From Ursus arctos (lineage: Eukaryota; Chordata; Mammalia; Carnivora; Ursidae): a stretch of DNA of 64,000 bases. Numbering within the stretch: position 1 is the first letter of the stretch; the number at the start of each line of letters is the position of its first letter. Below the pieces are notes generated by a model. It saw only the letters and a program-made list of their open reading frames with translations. It had not been told where the DNA came from and did no database searches. This document shows, piece by piece, positions 25,329 through 39,029 of this stretch. The stretch spans positions 12,965,001 to 13,029,000 of the forward strand of contig NW_026622963.1 in NCBI RefSeq assembly GCF_023065955.2, written 5' to 3'. The translations under genes and the position numbers were made by a program.

Positions 25329-25594
25329 AGAATAAATTTTTATTTGACCTAATGTCTTCGGGTATTATCCACACTTACAATAGCTCAGTATCAGATTACC
25401 AAATAAACTGTGAAGCCCCTCAAGAGAAAAGCCTTATCCTATAGGTGAATTTGTCTACCTCCCCCTTACCTTCCCTACAGGGACAAGGGTAAAATTGATG
25501 ATCTTCATAATCAGCATGAGCTGGGTTTAAATCCTGGCACCAGCAGTCCCATATCAGGTGCATGCCTCAACTTCCTCTTCCTCTTTCTGTATCA

Positions 25595-25935
25595 CACCTC
25601 AGGGGATCCATGCCCTCATACATTCCCCAACCACACTGAACCTGGACCGGCCCTGAGTTAGCCAATAAAATGTGGCTGAAGTAGCACTGCAAGACTTCTC
25701 AGATCAGGCCACAAATAGTTAAGCAGCTTCCACCATGGTCCTGGCAGGTTTGGTCTACGGGAAACTACCCATGATGTAAGGGGTCTGACTTCTCTGAGAC
25801 CACCATAGTGTAAGGAAGCCCAAGGGGCAACATGTGAAGAGACTACATGGAGAGATAGAGGAAGGGAGAAAAGGGGGAAGGGACAGAAAGAGAGGAGGGG
25901 GCTCAGCAAGCTGACATTAGTCTGGGACACCATGG
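25595..25935 (+). mobile_element. Probable MLT1-class (ERVL-MaLR) LTR fragment
   Basis: Order and wording resemble the MLT1 LTR: 'gccaataaaatgtggctgaag', a 'cttctcagatcaggcc' block, 'aggaagcccaagggg' and 'gactacatggagagatag'. These are recalled consensus features; the subfamily is uncertain. Confidence 0.6.
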
Positions 25936-26764
25936 GTCTTCTATAAGCTTCCTTTGTCTTCTCTTCTTATGGAAACGGTATCAGTTAAGCCAGGTACAGG
26001 CTTCAGAGCTACTCTCCTACTACTCTCACCATGTTCCCTATCGATGATCTCTCCTCAGGACTAGACAAAGATCAGACAGGTGTAGATGTTCAGATCTATC
26101 AATAAGTCTGGCCTCCTTTATTTAGTAGGGGCCACAAATAAATGAAGTTAGCTTTAAGTAACTTGAAGAAAGCTCTGCAATTTTATCATGAAATACAAGG
26201 TTCAGTTTTACCCTCTTCACTCCACAGCTACTCATGGCCAGTTAAACAGCATTCTGAGTGTCTACCACATGTATCCCAAGCAGACAGGAACTGTGTCTGC
26301 CTTGACAAGCCAAGATCCAGGGTAACAGAGACAAGTAAACAGACCATCATCCCATGGGTTTCAGAGGCAGAAGGGTGTTGAGGACTAGTGCTAAGGAAAC
26401 ACACAGGAGAGGCAACTGACCCCATCTGTCAAGGTCTGGAGGGTTCACAGAAGCAGTGGAAACTAACCACAGACCAAAGGGCTACAGGGATGAAGATAAC
26501 ATGTGCCTGTCTTGTCTTTGGGTGTAGAGGCAATGTGCCTAAGTGTGTGTCTGGAGATGGCAAGAGAGGCAAGGAGAAAGCACACATATATCCCACAGCT
26601 AGGGAAAACAAGCCCTTCAGAAATAATGTACAGAAGGCTTGGGGCAGCAGGTGGAACACCTGAATTATCAGTTTCCACTCTCACAAGACAACTCACTCAC
26701 CTTCTGAGTGTCTTAACAGTGTGACAATACCTCTAGGCTGTACTCCTCAGCAAGGAGACTATGA

Positions 26765-27545
26765 ACTGAAAATGATTCTTTTATTACGGTAAAATATACA
26801 TAACATAAAAATAAGCATTTTAAACATTTTTAAGTTTCATTATGACATTAAGTACAGTCACATTGTTGTGCAACCATTACCACCACTGATCTCCAGAACT
26901 TTTTCATCCTCCCAAACAGAACCACTGCACCCACTAAACATTAACCCTCAATTCCCTGCTTCCTGCAGTCCCTGCAACCTCCATTCTACTTTCTGTGTCT
27001 GAATTTGACTAGGTACCTCATATAAGTGAAATCATAAAGTGTTTGTCCTTTCCTGACTGGCTTATTTCACTTAGCATATTGTCCTCAAGGTTGATCTATG
27101 TTGTAGCATGTGTCAGAATCACCATTCTTTTTAAGGCTAAGTAACACTCCCTTAAATGTAGATACCACAATTTGTTTATCTATTCATCTGTCAATGGATA
27201 TTTGGGTTGTTTCCACCTTTTGTCTTCACTATGTCCTTTTGTTCCTGCTATAAACACGGGTATACAAATATTTGTTCAAGACCCTGCTTTCACTTCTTTT
27301 GAGTCTATACACAGAAGTGGATTGCTGGATCATATAGTAATTCTATGTTTAATTTTTTGAGGGCTCACCATACTTTTTGCATAGCAATTGCACCACTTTA
27401 CATTCCCATGAACAGTGCACAAGAGTTCCAATTTCTCCAAATCCTCACCAATACTTATAATTTTATGTTTTGTTTTTATAATTGCCATTCTCATGGGTAT
27501 GAGATAGCCTCTCCTGGTTTTGATGACAGGGATTTTAAAAAGATC
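26765..27545 (-). mobile_element. Antisense mid-age L1 3' UTR and ORF2 end
   Basis: Complement of an L1M-type 3' UTR ('cattgttgtgcaaccattac', 'ctccagaactttttcatcc') passing into the ORF2 end ('cttatttcacttagcatatt', 'ggatatttgggttgtttcc'). Confidence 0.88.
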
Positions 27546-28101
27546 AGCTGGTTCATCCTGGTCGAGGGCATTCTACATATAGTAACTTACTATGCAATTC
27601 TCCAAAGCCTGCAGCAAATTCAAACACGTGACTTTCCTGAGATTGTTTCCACAAAGCCTGTTCGAGGGCAGGATACCACCCTAATGCCATCAGACTCCCT
27701 GGACATCCTCACCTATATGCACAGAAATTCTAAAAGTTGTAATTGGTTTTCCACAAATGCTTTCACATCAACGATTACCTTGTTTCTCTCACTTAAGTCC
27801 TGCTTTAACTGGGTTCTAACACTATAAATGATCTGTGTGCCCTCTTCCCTCTTCCCATGCAGAGTCCTTCAAAGGCTCCCCAGGAGTCAGGCAACTTGAA
27901 CTTGTGTTGTGGAGAGTGCTCCTGGACTATCTGGGTACTCCATTCACTGGGAAGGCCCTTTCAAAACTCTCTGAAAACCTGTAACAGAGGAAGCCCTGCC
28001 CCAAAACCCCCAGAAGGGCTGAAACCAGAACTTACCTCTCCTGAAGCTAAAACTCCAAAGAAACGCTCTCATGTGGCAATTTGTTTAAAGTTGAACCTTT
28101 C
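27546..28101. other. No recognised gene or repeat
   Basis: Intronic sequence. A 160-codon plus-strand frame (27345-27827) begins in the antisense L1 and extends here. It has no recognisable domain and is probably chance. Confidence 0.5.
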
Positions 28102-28297
28102 AGGGGGTGCCTGGGTGGCTCAGTCCGCCTTTGGCTCAGGTCATGATCCCAGGGTCTGGGATGGAGCCCCACACTGGGCTCTCTGCTCAGCGGGGAGCCT
28201 GCTTCTCCCTCTGCCTGCTGCTCCCCCTGCTTGTGCATGTCCCCTCCCTCTCTCTCTGTCAAATAAATAAATAAAATCTTAAAAAAAAAAAGAAAGG
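28102..28297 (+). mobile_element. Can-SINE with internal head deletion
   Basis: The head reads 'ggctcagtccgcctttggc', so the usual 'gttaagcgtctg' segment is deleted. CT-rich middle and AAATAAATAAATAAAA tail are present. Confidence 0.95.
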
Positions 28298-28484
28298 AAA
28301 CTTTCGGTGAGACAGGTTTGTATAGTATAAGAAACTGACCAGTCTCCTTTAATGCAAGAACTTGACTTCCTAGTTCTTAGCTACCTCCTTTTTCCTCCTA
28401 TCTTCTCCATCTCAGGCATTTCATAATGGTCAACTCTGCTTCTTGCTAGCAAAGGTGGGAAAAGATTTTAGGGAGAGTAGATTC

Positions 28485-28562
28485 TAAAACTGCATATTCT
28501 CAATACCTACAACGGTGACTGGCACCTAATAAGAGCTTCATGAATATCTATCGAACAAGTCA
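28485..28562 (+). mobile_element. L2 3' terminal fragment
   Basis: 'gtgactggcacctaataag' followed by 'agcttcatgaatatctat' matches the L2 3' end pattern (CTGGCACATAGTAGGTGCTCAATAAATATT-like) with many changes. Confidence 0.6.
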
Positions 28563-28869
28563 AAACTAAATTTATCAAAACAAGGTATACGTCTGTCTTC
28601 CATCACTATGAGTACCCCAGATAACTTGAATCTGTGGCAGTGGGTGGTGAGTGGGAAAGTATGAAATTAGCAAATATCACATTTTCACCTTTATTAATTT
28701 AAAGGCATAGCATGTAGTTATAAATAACAGTATCGACTATGGCTGGTTTTTTTCTGGTTGATTTGTTTTTTATTTTCTTATTCACTAATTCCCTCAAACA
28801 CATAAGCTGAGCTAAAATAACACTTTAGTTTTACTCAATAATGGTTTTTTATTAACTAAAGTCTGTATT

Positions 28870-29290
28870 AAGGTTTCCTCAGATTTTCCCTAATATTGTC
28901 ATGTGTGCTTAGGCTCCTCCTGTGAGTATCTCAGACTTTACAACCTCAGCGAAGGACTAGTCAAACATTTCGCAGGCTGTTCCTCAACTCATCTTTGATG
29001 TTTTTCTCATGGTAAGATTGGGGTTGTACGTTTTTGGAAGGACCACCACAGAGGTGGAGTTCTCCTCTCACACATCTCACAGATTGGCACATATGTTGTT
29101 TATTTTTGGGTCACAGCAAATACTTCATACACCCCTGAAGCCCATCAAACTAATAGGTGCTCCCTAAAAACTGCACCACAGCCAGATGGGTCTTCACATC
29201 TGCATCCTAAGGAAGTCATACTTGCCTTTATTTAGATTTTATGTAAACTTCAGTGTTTTCACTTTGAAGTTTAATTCTTTAAACAAATAT
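28870..29290 (-). mobile_element. Antisense ancient L1ME-type 3' UTR fragment
   Basis: The order 'ctttgatgtttttctcatgg', 'agattggggttgtacg', 'aggaccaccacagaggtg' matches a recalled L1ME 3' UTR in antisense. Confidence 0.55.
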
Positions 29291-29989
29291 TCATGATTTT
29301 ATATTTTCATTTGAGGTCGCAGGGCCCCTTTATCTCTTTCCTGAAGGGACTCCTGGTTCACCATCCAGGACACTCTGAGAAAGTTTCACCTGTGTTCTGG
29401 AATCAGAACTATTAAATAAGTTTACTTATTCTCAAACCCATGACCTGGTGGTTTCATTTTCCCCAGAGAACTCTTAACACCATTCTTGTGAAAATACAGC
29501 TAACAATCACAAGATTCTCTGTCCTTCTCAGAGCAGCATTTCTTTTCAGTTTCAAAGCATGCTACATCTTGCATTCAGTAAACTGTCTCAGACCTCTCTG
29601 AAAACAGAGGGACACTGGCAAAGAACTGTGCTACATCTCTCACTTTCCACATTACTAAGGAGTGGGGTTTGGTGGTGTATCCACCAGGGGAATAATAAGT
29701 TGGTCCATTTTTTGCTTTTTAAAAAAATCTGCTCTGCGCTTTCTTCACACTAAAGATCACTCATAATCAGATGAAGTCTAAACCAGAGTGGCTCAAACAA
29801 GGACTCCAGGAACAGAAGCTAAAGAAAAGCACAGACCTCTTGCTTGACACTGAGAGTGAGCGCCTCCTTGGCCCACCTGTCCCGCCCCTGGCCTGCCTAG
29901 TGCACAGTTCTTATTTCTGCACTGGCGTGGCCACTGCAGCGTGGCCGGCGGGGGGGGGGGGGAGGATGCAAAAGAGCGGGTCTTGCTCT
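29291..29989. other. No recognised gene or repeat; G-run at 29951-29963
   Basis: Sequence of NIPA1 intron 1 close to exon 1. A 13-G run lies next to the CpG island. Open frames here show no recognisable domain. Confidence 0.5.
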
Positions 29990-30383
29990 CTCAAGTGCAC
30001 TCGAAGCCGCAGCCACGGCGAAAGGGCCGTCGCTCCTTCTGAACAAGCACTGCGCTTCGACCATTTCGGGGATACTATAAACGAGGTTTTCCTAGCAGCG
30101 CGGGGGTGCGGGTGAGAGGGACGCCTGGGCTCCAACCCGAGGGCAGGTTGGTAGGCTGCGCGGCTGCAGAGGGAGTGGGAGGGTCTGGGAAGGAAGAAAG
30201 AAGTCAGCTAGAGAAACCCTAACGAACTGAACAAGGCCTCTCCAGCCGCTAGGGAGGGAGAAACAGGGTAGGGGAGACACAACTACCAGGGCCCGGGCCG
30301 CTTCTGGAACTGCCGGAAGGCAAAACACGGCAGGGGCTGTTAACGCTGCTGGGACGCAGGGCCGCGACCGTGCCTGCGCTTCA

Positions 30384-31499
<1,116 letters not shown>

Positions 31500-31890
31500 A
31501 ATCCCACAACCCTAGCCTAATTATTATTTAGGTGTTTTTCCATTAGGATACATACTTTTACATATTTCCAACTACAATATACAAAATATCCATTGTATTT
31601 AATGTCATAATCAGTTTCCATATTGCTACATAATTATTTTAATGACAGTATGATTTCCCATAAAGTTAATTACCATAATTTGTCCAACTCTAGCAATTGT
31701 TGGTTGTTTTGGCTACTAGTTTTTTCTATTATTAATGATGCTGTAATAAACACCTTCATAAATTTTGAAAATACTGGGTTAAAATGTATAAATCTATATC
31801 TACAGCATTATTAGTTTGTGGAGCAATATGAAATCATATACTATTCTGTATGAAAACTTTTATGCTGAATGAATCTATCCGTTTATTTTT
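31500..31890 (-). mobile_element. Possible antisense ancient L1 3' fragment
   Basis: 'gttggttgttttggctactag' and 'attaatgatgctgtaataaac' echo the antisense L1 'gggttgtttcc ... aataatgctgcaatgaac' block. Highly diverged. Confidence 0.45.
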
Positions 31891-31910
31891 GTTGTTGTTG
31901 TTGTAACATA

Positions 31911-32224
31911 CAGTTGACTCTTAAACAACCCTGGTTTGAACTGCTTGGGTCTACTTATACTCATGTTTTTTACGATATAGTACTATAAATGTATTTTCCC
32001 TTATGATTTTCTTGATGTTTTCTGTAACTTTATTATAAGACTACAGTATGTAATACATATAAAATATGTGTTAATCTATTGTTTATGTTATTGGTAAGGC
32101 TTCCGGTCAACAGTAGGTTAGTAGTAGTAGTTAAGTTTTTAGGGAATCAAAAGGTATACATGGATTTTCCTGTGCAGGGAGAGGTTCAGTGCCCTTAACC
32201 CCCACATTGTTCAAGAATCAGTTG
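31911..32224 (+). mobile_element. MER2-like Tigger-class DNA transposon (non-autonomous)
   Basis: A 314-bp element with terminal inverted repeats CAGTTGACTCTTAAACAACC on the left and the inverse of CAACTGATTCTTGAACAA on the right. It is flanked by the TA dinucleotide at 31909-31910 and 32225-32226, as expected for Tc1/mariner-pogo transposition. The internal 'ggcttccggtcaacagtagg' block matches the recalled MER2/Tigger consensus. It is inserted in the 3' end of an antisense L1. Confidence 0.88.
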
Positions 32225-32226
32225 TA

Positions 32227-32970
32227 TATAACATAAAACTTATCATTTTAACCATTTTTAAACGTACAATTCACTGGCATTAATTGTGTTGATGATGTTG
32301 AACAACCCTCACCACTGTCTATTTGTAAAACTTTTCCATCATCCGAAACAGACACTCTGTAGCCATTAAGCAGTCATCCCCATTTCTCTTTCCCCTACTC
32401 CTTGGTAATTTATAATCTACTTTCAGTCTCTATGAATTTGCCCATTTTAGATATTTTGTTTAAATGGAATTATACAATATTTTTCCTTCTGTGGCTGGCT
32501 TATTTCACTTAGCTTGGTTTTCACTTGGTTCTAAGGTTCATCACACATAGCATGTATCAAAACTTGATTTCTTTTTATAGCTGAGTATTATTCCATTGTA
32601 TGTATATACAACATTTTGTTTATCTGTTATTTGTTGCCAGACACTTGGGTTTTTCCCACCTTTTGGCATTTGTGAATGATGTTGCAAAGACCATGGGCAT
32701 GAAAGTATCTGTTTGAGTACCTGACTTAAAATATTTTGGGTATAGTGTACCTAAGAGTGGCATTGCTGAGTCATATGGTAATTCTGTTTAGTTTTTTGAG
32801 GAACTGCCAAACTTTATCATAGTCTCTGCACCATTTTCCATTCCTAGCAGCAATATGCTAGGGTTCCAATTTCTCCACATTCTCACCAATACTTGTCATT
32901 TTCCGGTTGCCTTTTTTTTTAATAGCTATCCTAGTAGGTGTGAAGTGATGGCTTATTCTTTTTATATATA
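32227..32970 (-). mobile_element. Antisense mid-age L1 3' UTR and ORF2 end
   Basis: 'cttatcattttaaccatttt', 'gaacaaccctcaccactg', 'tattccattgtatgtatat' and 'ggcattgctgagtcatatgg' are in the order of an antisense L1M 3' part. Its 3' end was cut by the MER2-like element. Confidence 0.88.
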
Positions 32971-33032
32971 CCTGTGAACATAAGTGATGTTTCCTGAAAT
33001 AAGCAATAACTTCTATCATAAATCTCAGCAGA

Positions 33033-33229
33033 GGGGCACCTGGGTGTCTCAGTCGGTTAAGCGTCTGCCTTCAGCTCGGGTCGTGATCCCAGGGTCCTGG
33101 GATTGAGCCCAGCATCAGGCTACCTGCTCAGCCGGGAGCCTACTTCTGTTCCCCTCCCTCTGCCTCTCTGCTCCACTTGTTTTCTCTCTCTCTCTCAAAT
33201 AAATAAAATCTTTTTAAAAATTTTTTTAA
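33033..33229 (+). mobile_element. Can-SINE, older subtype
   Basis: TSD AAATCTCAGCAGA at 33020-33032 and 33230-33242. Only 190 bp separate it from the next SINE in the same orientation. Confidence 0.97.
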
Positions 33230-33420
33230 AAATCTCAGCAGAAGCAAGCAAGTGAAAGCAGCAGCAACAGCATTGTCAACATAATCATAATTATTTACTT
33301 TTCTAATAATGCTAGTATTATTTAATATATGTATATTTATATGTATATTTTAAATAATGCCTTCAGAGTTTTTGGCCAAAAGAGTCATGCTCATTAAAAA
33401 AAAAAAAAAAAAAGCACTCT

Positions 33421-33625
33421 GGGGCGCCTGGGTGGCACAGTCGTTAAACGTCTGCCTTCGGCTCAGGGCGTGATCCTGGAGTCCTGGGATCGAGCTCCAC
33501 ATTGGGCTCCTCCGCTGGGAGCCTGCTTCTTCCTTTCCCACTCCCCCTGCTTGTGTTCCCTCTCTCGCTGGCTGTCTCTCTGTGTCAAATAAATAAATAA
33601 AATCTTTAAAAAAAAAAAAAAAGAA
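33421..33625 (+). mobile_element. Can-SINE, bear-type
   Basis: 'gggcgtgatcctggagtcc' subtype. An A-run plus GCACTCT on the left and an A-run plus ACCACTC on the right suggest insertion into an A-rich target. Confidence 0.96.
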
Positions 33626-35279
33626 CCACTCAGTACATTCAGTTAATGCCAGAGAATATAAAACCTCACCCCAAATTCCATCACCCTAAAATAATTATTA
33701 TTACCACTAAGAACACCACTGCAAACATTTTTCCAGGTGAGTATATGGGTAAAAGGATAGACATTTATCAAATGCGAAGGCACATATGGTATTTTAATTT
33801 GAAAACAAAAACTATATATTACTGGATTTAACATTTAAAAAGCCGGAATGAAAATGGAGTGACCACTGAAGCTGAGATAAATGAGACTCTAGGTCCTAAA
33901 AGATTTCTCTAAAATTAAGGTCAGTGAAAAACATTATGAGATGGTAGTTATGTTTCTCTTAACTCTTAACTTTTAGACAGTATCACTTGACTCCTTGCAG
34001 TGACAACTGAGGAAATCAGCTCACTTACCAGCTCCTTGTGATTTTTTTTTTACTTTGTCAATGTATAACATTTAGAGACTACCCTGTATTCATAATTCTA
34101 TATTTGTATGATATTATATATTTAACTGGGTTCATTATTCACATCATCTTTTAACCAATTTTTTCTATCTTTCACTTCACTAGAAAATTTTCAATGAACA
34201 TATATTAAAAATAAACCATGGATACTATAATCTTTGAATTCTTTTGTAATGAAATGTTTGCCTGAACCACAAAATGGACAAATATAATTTCAAACTGTAC
34301 TTTCTTTCTCTAAAACATTGTAGGCATTGTCTCATCTTCTGGCATTATATGTTATTTTAAGAGTGTGAAGTCACATTGAACACAAATGGAGTTAATGTTA
34401 AAGAATGTTAATGTTAAAAAATGATTGTTAATTTTGTTAGGTGTGCTAATGAAATTGTGGTTGTATTAATACCTTTGTTACAGACAACTACTGAAGTATT
34501 TACATGTGAAATGCTTATGTTGGGGATTTGCTTTTTAAAATTTCATAAGGAAATGAAGTGAGTGTGTAAGCATATGTGTAAATGGATTTATCAAGCAAAT
34601 GACACCTGTTACCACCTCCAGGTAAGGAAGAGTCCTACTGTATGGAGGACAGCAAAATAGGGTATAGATACCTGCCACCAAGAGCAGTAGTCACAAGATG
34701 TCTACTCACTCCATGGTTTATAAATGCCAGGGTCACCAAGAGAGACATAATTCATATAGGCACTGGATAGAACAACACTTACTCTCACACAGAAGAAACA
34801 GAGCAAGATCAGCTTCAACAATGGGTTTTCGTCTGTCATGGTCAATAGGTCCCAGCCTGTGGCCAATGCAGGGCAACAGTCTGCATTCACCCCTCTTTTG
34901 CTACAAGCTAAGGACCCCATTCCCTCCCTGCTGGGATTGGATACAGTAGTGGGGTTGGTCAAGTGCCATATGATGCAAATGCTTAAGCAGAACAAAGAAG
35001 TACGCAGAATCTGAAGCAGGGAAAGACATTGCCACACAAGGTGCTAAACCCAGCAGAGGCTGCCAAGGCTCTGTATGTCTTGAAAAAGAAGTATTCTAGG
35101 CCCTACACCCATTATCATACAGCCAAGCAGGGGTCAGAAGACTGCACACACGTGATTGCCTTTCCCATCAAGATTAAAAGAGTAAAAACACCAGAAAGTT
35201 GCTAATTAAGTTGGACAACAAATACAAAGTATATGAGGATTGCATGCTTTTCTCTCTTAATGTGTTTGAAAACGTTCTT
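33626..35279. other. No recognised gene or repeat
   Basis: Intergenic sequence, AT-rich to about 34600 and then more balanced. Short open frames at 34698-35037 overlap on both strands and have no recognisable domain. Confidence 0.5.
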
Positions 35280-35411
35280 TCATTCTTTTTAAGCAGGCTC
35301 CACACCCACCATGGAGGCTAATATGGGGCCTGAACTCACAACCCTGAGATCAAAACCTGAGCTTAGATCAAGAGTCAGATGCCCAACTGACTGAGCCACC
35401 CAGGCACCCCT
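35280..35411 (-). mobile_element. Short Can-SINE head (antisense, old)
   Basis: The tRNA-like head without the CT-rich middle, ending CAGGCACCCC. TSD AAACGTTCTT at 35270-35279 and 35414-35423. Confidence 0.93.
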
Positions 35412-35559
35412 GCAAACGTTCTTAACAGAAGTATTTGTGGGTTTTTTTTTTAACTCTGAAGTCAGCCTGTTTTTAAAAAATATTTATGTATTTCTATGTT
35501 TGAGAAGAGCTTAAATACAAATAAGGAATCAGGAAAGATTGAATACTCTGATTTTTTTC

Positions 35560-35872
35560 CTTCCTTATAAAATATTTCAATTGTATATCAAAGTGCAGAG
35601 GATAACATTTTAAATAAGCCATGTACTCATCCCTTCAAATCTATCTAATCCTAATATTTTAATGTATTTGCTTCAAATTTTTAAAGGAAATATATAATAG
35701 CAAAGGCTCTCTTTTATTCCATCTCTCTTTCTTCTGCCTGGCATCTGCAGAATTAGTTATTATCCTTGAAGCTCAATAACTCATTTAGGCTATATCACAG
35801 TATTGATCAATCTGTGCTGTTTCTCCTAGTACAAGGTATATCCTTTCTTTTGCAGATTGTTTTTCCTTCTTT
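35560..35872 (-). mobile_element. Antisense ancient L1ME-type 3' UTR, left part
   Basis: 'ttcaattgtatatcaaag', 'agccatgtactcatccc' and the following block resemble an antisense L1ME 3' UTR. It probably belongs with 39030-39735, separated by later insertions. Confidence 0.45.
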
Positions 35873-35883
35873 CAGCAATTTTT

Positions 35884-36065
35884 AAAAAGATTTAATCAAT
35901 TTATTTGAGATAGAGAAGAGAGCATGAGTGGGGGAGGGGCAGAGGGGGAGAAAGTAGTAGGCTCCCCACTGAGCAGGGAGCCTAAGGTGGGGCTTGATCC
36001 CAGACACCAAGATCATGACCTGAGCTGAAGGCAGACACCAACTGACTGAGCTATCCAGGGGCCCC
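35884..36065 (-). mobile_element. Can-SINE (antisense), older subtype
   Basis: TSD CAGCAATTTTT at 35873-35883 and CAGCAATTTT from 36066. The head ends GGGGCCCC, a diverged terminus. Confidence 0.94.
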
Positions 36066-36414
36066 CAGCAATTTTCTACCACTGTGTTTTTAAAAATCCC
36101 CAAGATACCCCTCCATTTCTTATGTTCTGTAAGATGAGTTCTCTATTTTAAGGACACAACTTATGTTGGATGGTCTTTTGTTATGTTTGTTTTCTTATCT
36201 ATCTCGATATTTATCCTCTATGTCTCTAACCACTAATAGAATAATGGTGATATTCTAATTGTTTCATTAGCTCTGAAATTTTATTTTTCATCAAATCTGT
36301 TGTTGTGTACAGCTGGGTCTACCCATATCTATATATCCATATCTATATCTATCATCCTCCCCTACCCAGGTAAAAATATAGAGGATTTCTAGGGCCTCAG
36401 AAGTTCCTTCCTGA
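36066..36414. other. No recognised repeat; TATC-rich patch
   Basis: Short AT-rich interval with an imperfect (TATCTA)n patch at about 36329-36353 before the next L1. Confidence 0.5.
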
Positions 36415-39014
36415 AAACTTCCAAACTCATTCTATGAGGCCAAAACCTTGATCCCAAAACCAGACAAAGACCCCACCATTATAATTGGAAAATTACAGAC
36501 GGATATCTCTGATGAACATGGATGCCAAAATTCTCACCAAGATACTAGCCAATAGCATGACCAGTACATTAAAAGGATTATTCACCAACACAAAGTGGGA
36601 TTTATTCCTGGGCTGCTAGGGTGGTTCAACATCTGCAAATCAATCAATGTGATACATTAACAAAAGAAAGGACAAGAACCATATGATCCTCTCAATTGAT
36701 GCAGAAAAAGCATTTAACAAAAATACATCATCCTTTCTTGATAAAACTCTGCAGTGTAGGGATAGAGGGAACATACCTCAATATCATAAAAGCCGCATTA
36801 CAAAGAATGTCATTCTCAATGGGGAAAAACTGAGAGCCTTCCTAAGGTAGGAAAATGACAGGGATGTTCACTCTCACCACTCCTGTTCAACATAGTACTA
36901 GAAGTCCTAGCCTCAGCAACCAGGCAACAAAAAGAAATAAAAGGCATCCAAACTGGCAAAGAAGTCAAACTCTCACTCTTCGCAGATGACATAATATTCT
37001 ACGTGGAAAACCTTAAAGACTCCACCTCTAAATCGCTAGATCTCATACAGGAATTCAGCAAAGTGACAGGATATAAAATCAATGCACACAAATCAGTTGC
37101 ATTTCTATACAGTAACAATGAGATAGAAGAAAGAGAAATTAAGGAATTGATCCTATTTGCAAATGTACCCAAAACCATAAGACAGCTAGGAATAAGCCTA
37201 ACCAAAGAGGTAAAGGATCTATTCTCTAGAAACTACAGAACACTTATGAAAGAAATTGAGGAAGACACAAAGAAATGGAGAAACATTCCATGCTCATGGA
37301 TTAGAAAAACAAATATTGTTTAAATGTCTATGCTAACCAGAGCAATCTATACATTCAATCCAATCCCTATTGAAATACCATCAACATTTTTCACAGAGCT
37401 AGAACAAACAACTCTAAAATTTGTATGGAACCAGAAAAGACCCCAAATAGCCAGAGGACTGTTGAGAAAGAAAACCAAAGCTGGTGGCATCACAATTCCA
37501 GACTTCAAGCTGTATTACAAAGCTGTAATCATCAAAACAGTATGGTACTGGCACAAAAACAGACACATAGATCAATGGAACAGAATAGAGAACCCAGAAA
37601 TGGGCCCTCAACTCTATGGTCAACTAATCTCTGACAAAGTAGGAAAGAATATCCAAAGAAAAAAAGACACTCTCTTCAACAAATGGTGTTGGGAAAATTG
37701 GACTGCCATAGGCAGAAGAATGAAACTGGACCGCTGTCTTACAGCATACACAAAAATAAAGTCAAAATGGATGAAAGACCTAAATGTGAGACAGGAATCC
37801 ATCAAAATCCTGAGGAGAACACAGGCAGCAACTTCTTTGAACTCGGCCACAGCAACTTCTTGCTAGACATGTCTCCAAGGGCAAGGGAAACAAAAGAAAA
37901 AATGAACTATTGGGACTTCACCAAAATAAAAAGCTTTTGCACAGCAAAGGAAATAGTTGACAAAACCAAAGGACAACCTACAGAATGGGAGATGATATTT
38001 GCAAATGACATATCAGATAAAGGGCTAGTATCCAAGATCTATAATGAACTTCTCAAACTCAAAACCCAAAAAACAAGAATCCAGTCAAGAAATGGGCAGA
38101 AGACATGAACAGACATTTCTCCAAAGAAGACATACAAATGGCCAACAGACACATGAAAAATGCTCAATATCACTCAGCACCAGGGAAATACAGATCAAAA
38201 CTCCAATAAGATACCACCTCACCCCAGTGAGAATGGTGAAAATGAAGTCAGGAAACAACAAATGTTGGCAAGGTTGTGGAGAAAAGGGAACCCTCATACA
38301 TTGCTGGTGAGAATGCAAACTGGTGCAGCCACTCTGGAAAATAGCATGGAGGTTCCTCAAAAAATTAAAATTTGAGCTACTTTAGGACCCAACAATTGCA
38401 CTACTAGGTATTTAGCTCAAAGATACAAATGTAGTGATCTGAAGGGGCACCTGAACCCCAATGTTTATAGCAGCAATGTCCCCAATTGCCAAACTATGGA
38501 AAGAGCTCAGATGTCCATCGACAGATGAATGGATAAAGAAGATGTGATATCTACATTTATATCTATATATATAAATATATATAGATACGTAGATATGCAA
38601 TGGAATATTACTGTCATAAACAATGAAATTTTACCATTTGCAACGATATGGATGGAGCAGGTAGATGGTAAGCAAAATAAGTCTATCAGAGAAAGACAAT
38701 TATCATTCGATTTCACTCATATGTGGAATTTAAGAAAACAGAGGATCATAGGGGAAGGGAGGGAAAAATAAAATAAAATCAGATAGGGAGAAAAATCATA
38801 ATAGACTCAACTATAGGAAAGAGACTGAGGGTTGCTGGAAGGGAGGTGAGGGGATGGGGTAACTGGGTGATGTACATTAAGGAGGGCATGTGATGTAATG
38901 ATCACTGGGTGTAATATGTGACTGATGAATGACTGAACTCTACCTCTGAAACTAGTAATACACTGCATGTTAATTGAATTTAAATAAAATAAAATTTTAA
39001 AAAAGAGAATAAAA
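36415..39014 (+). mobile_element. 5'-truncated L1 (ORF2 RT to 3' UTR)
   Basis: Near-identical 15-bp TSD GAAGTTCCTTCCTGA (36400-36414) and GAAGCTTCTTCCTGA (39015-39029). It begins just upstream of the RT domain, has FADD at 36979-36990, continues through the C-terminal domain, and ends in 'gaatttaaataaaat' and A-rich tail. ORF2 is split over several frames, so it is dead. Confidence 0.95.
37003..37866 (+). pseudogene. L1 ORF2 RT-thumb and C-terminal remnants
   Basis: Two consecutive frames, 106 and 180 codons, are separated by a TAA at 37321-37323. They contain [40 protein letters not shown] and [18 protein letters not shown], standard blocks of L1 ORF2p after the RT core. Part of the 36415-39014 element. 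Confidence 0.9.
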
Positions 39015-39029
39015 GAAGCTTCTTCCTGA

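Noticed and set aside
27345..27827. 160-codon plus-strand frame as a possible exon
   Set aside because: Its first part is antisense L1 sequence and the rest has no domain, conserved motif or splice context that I recognise.
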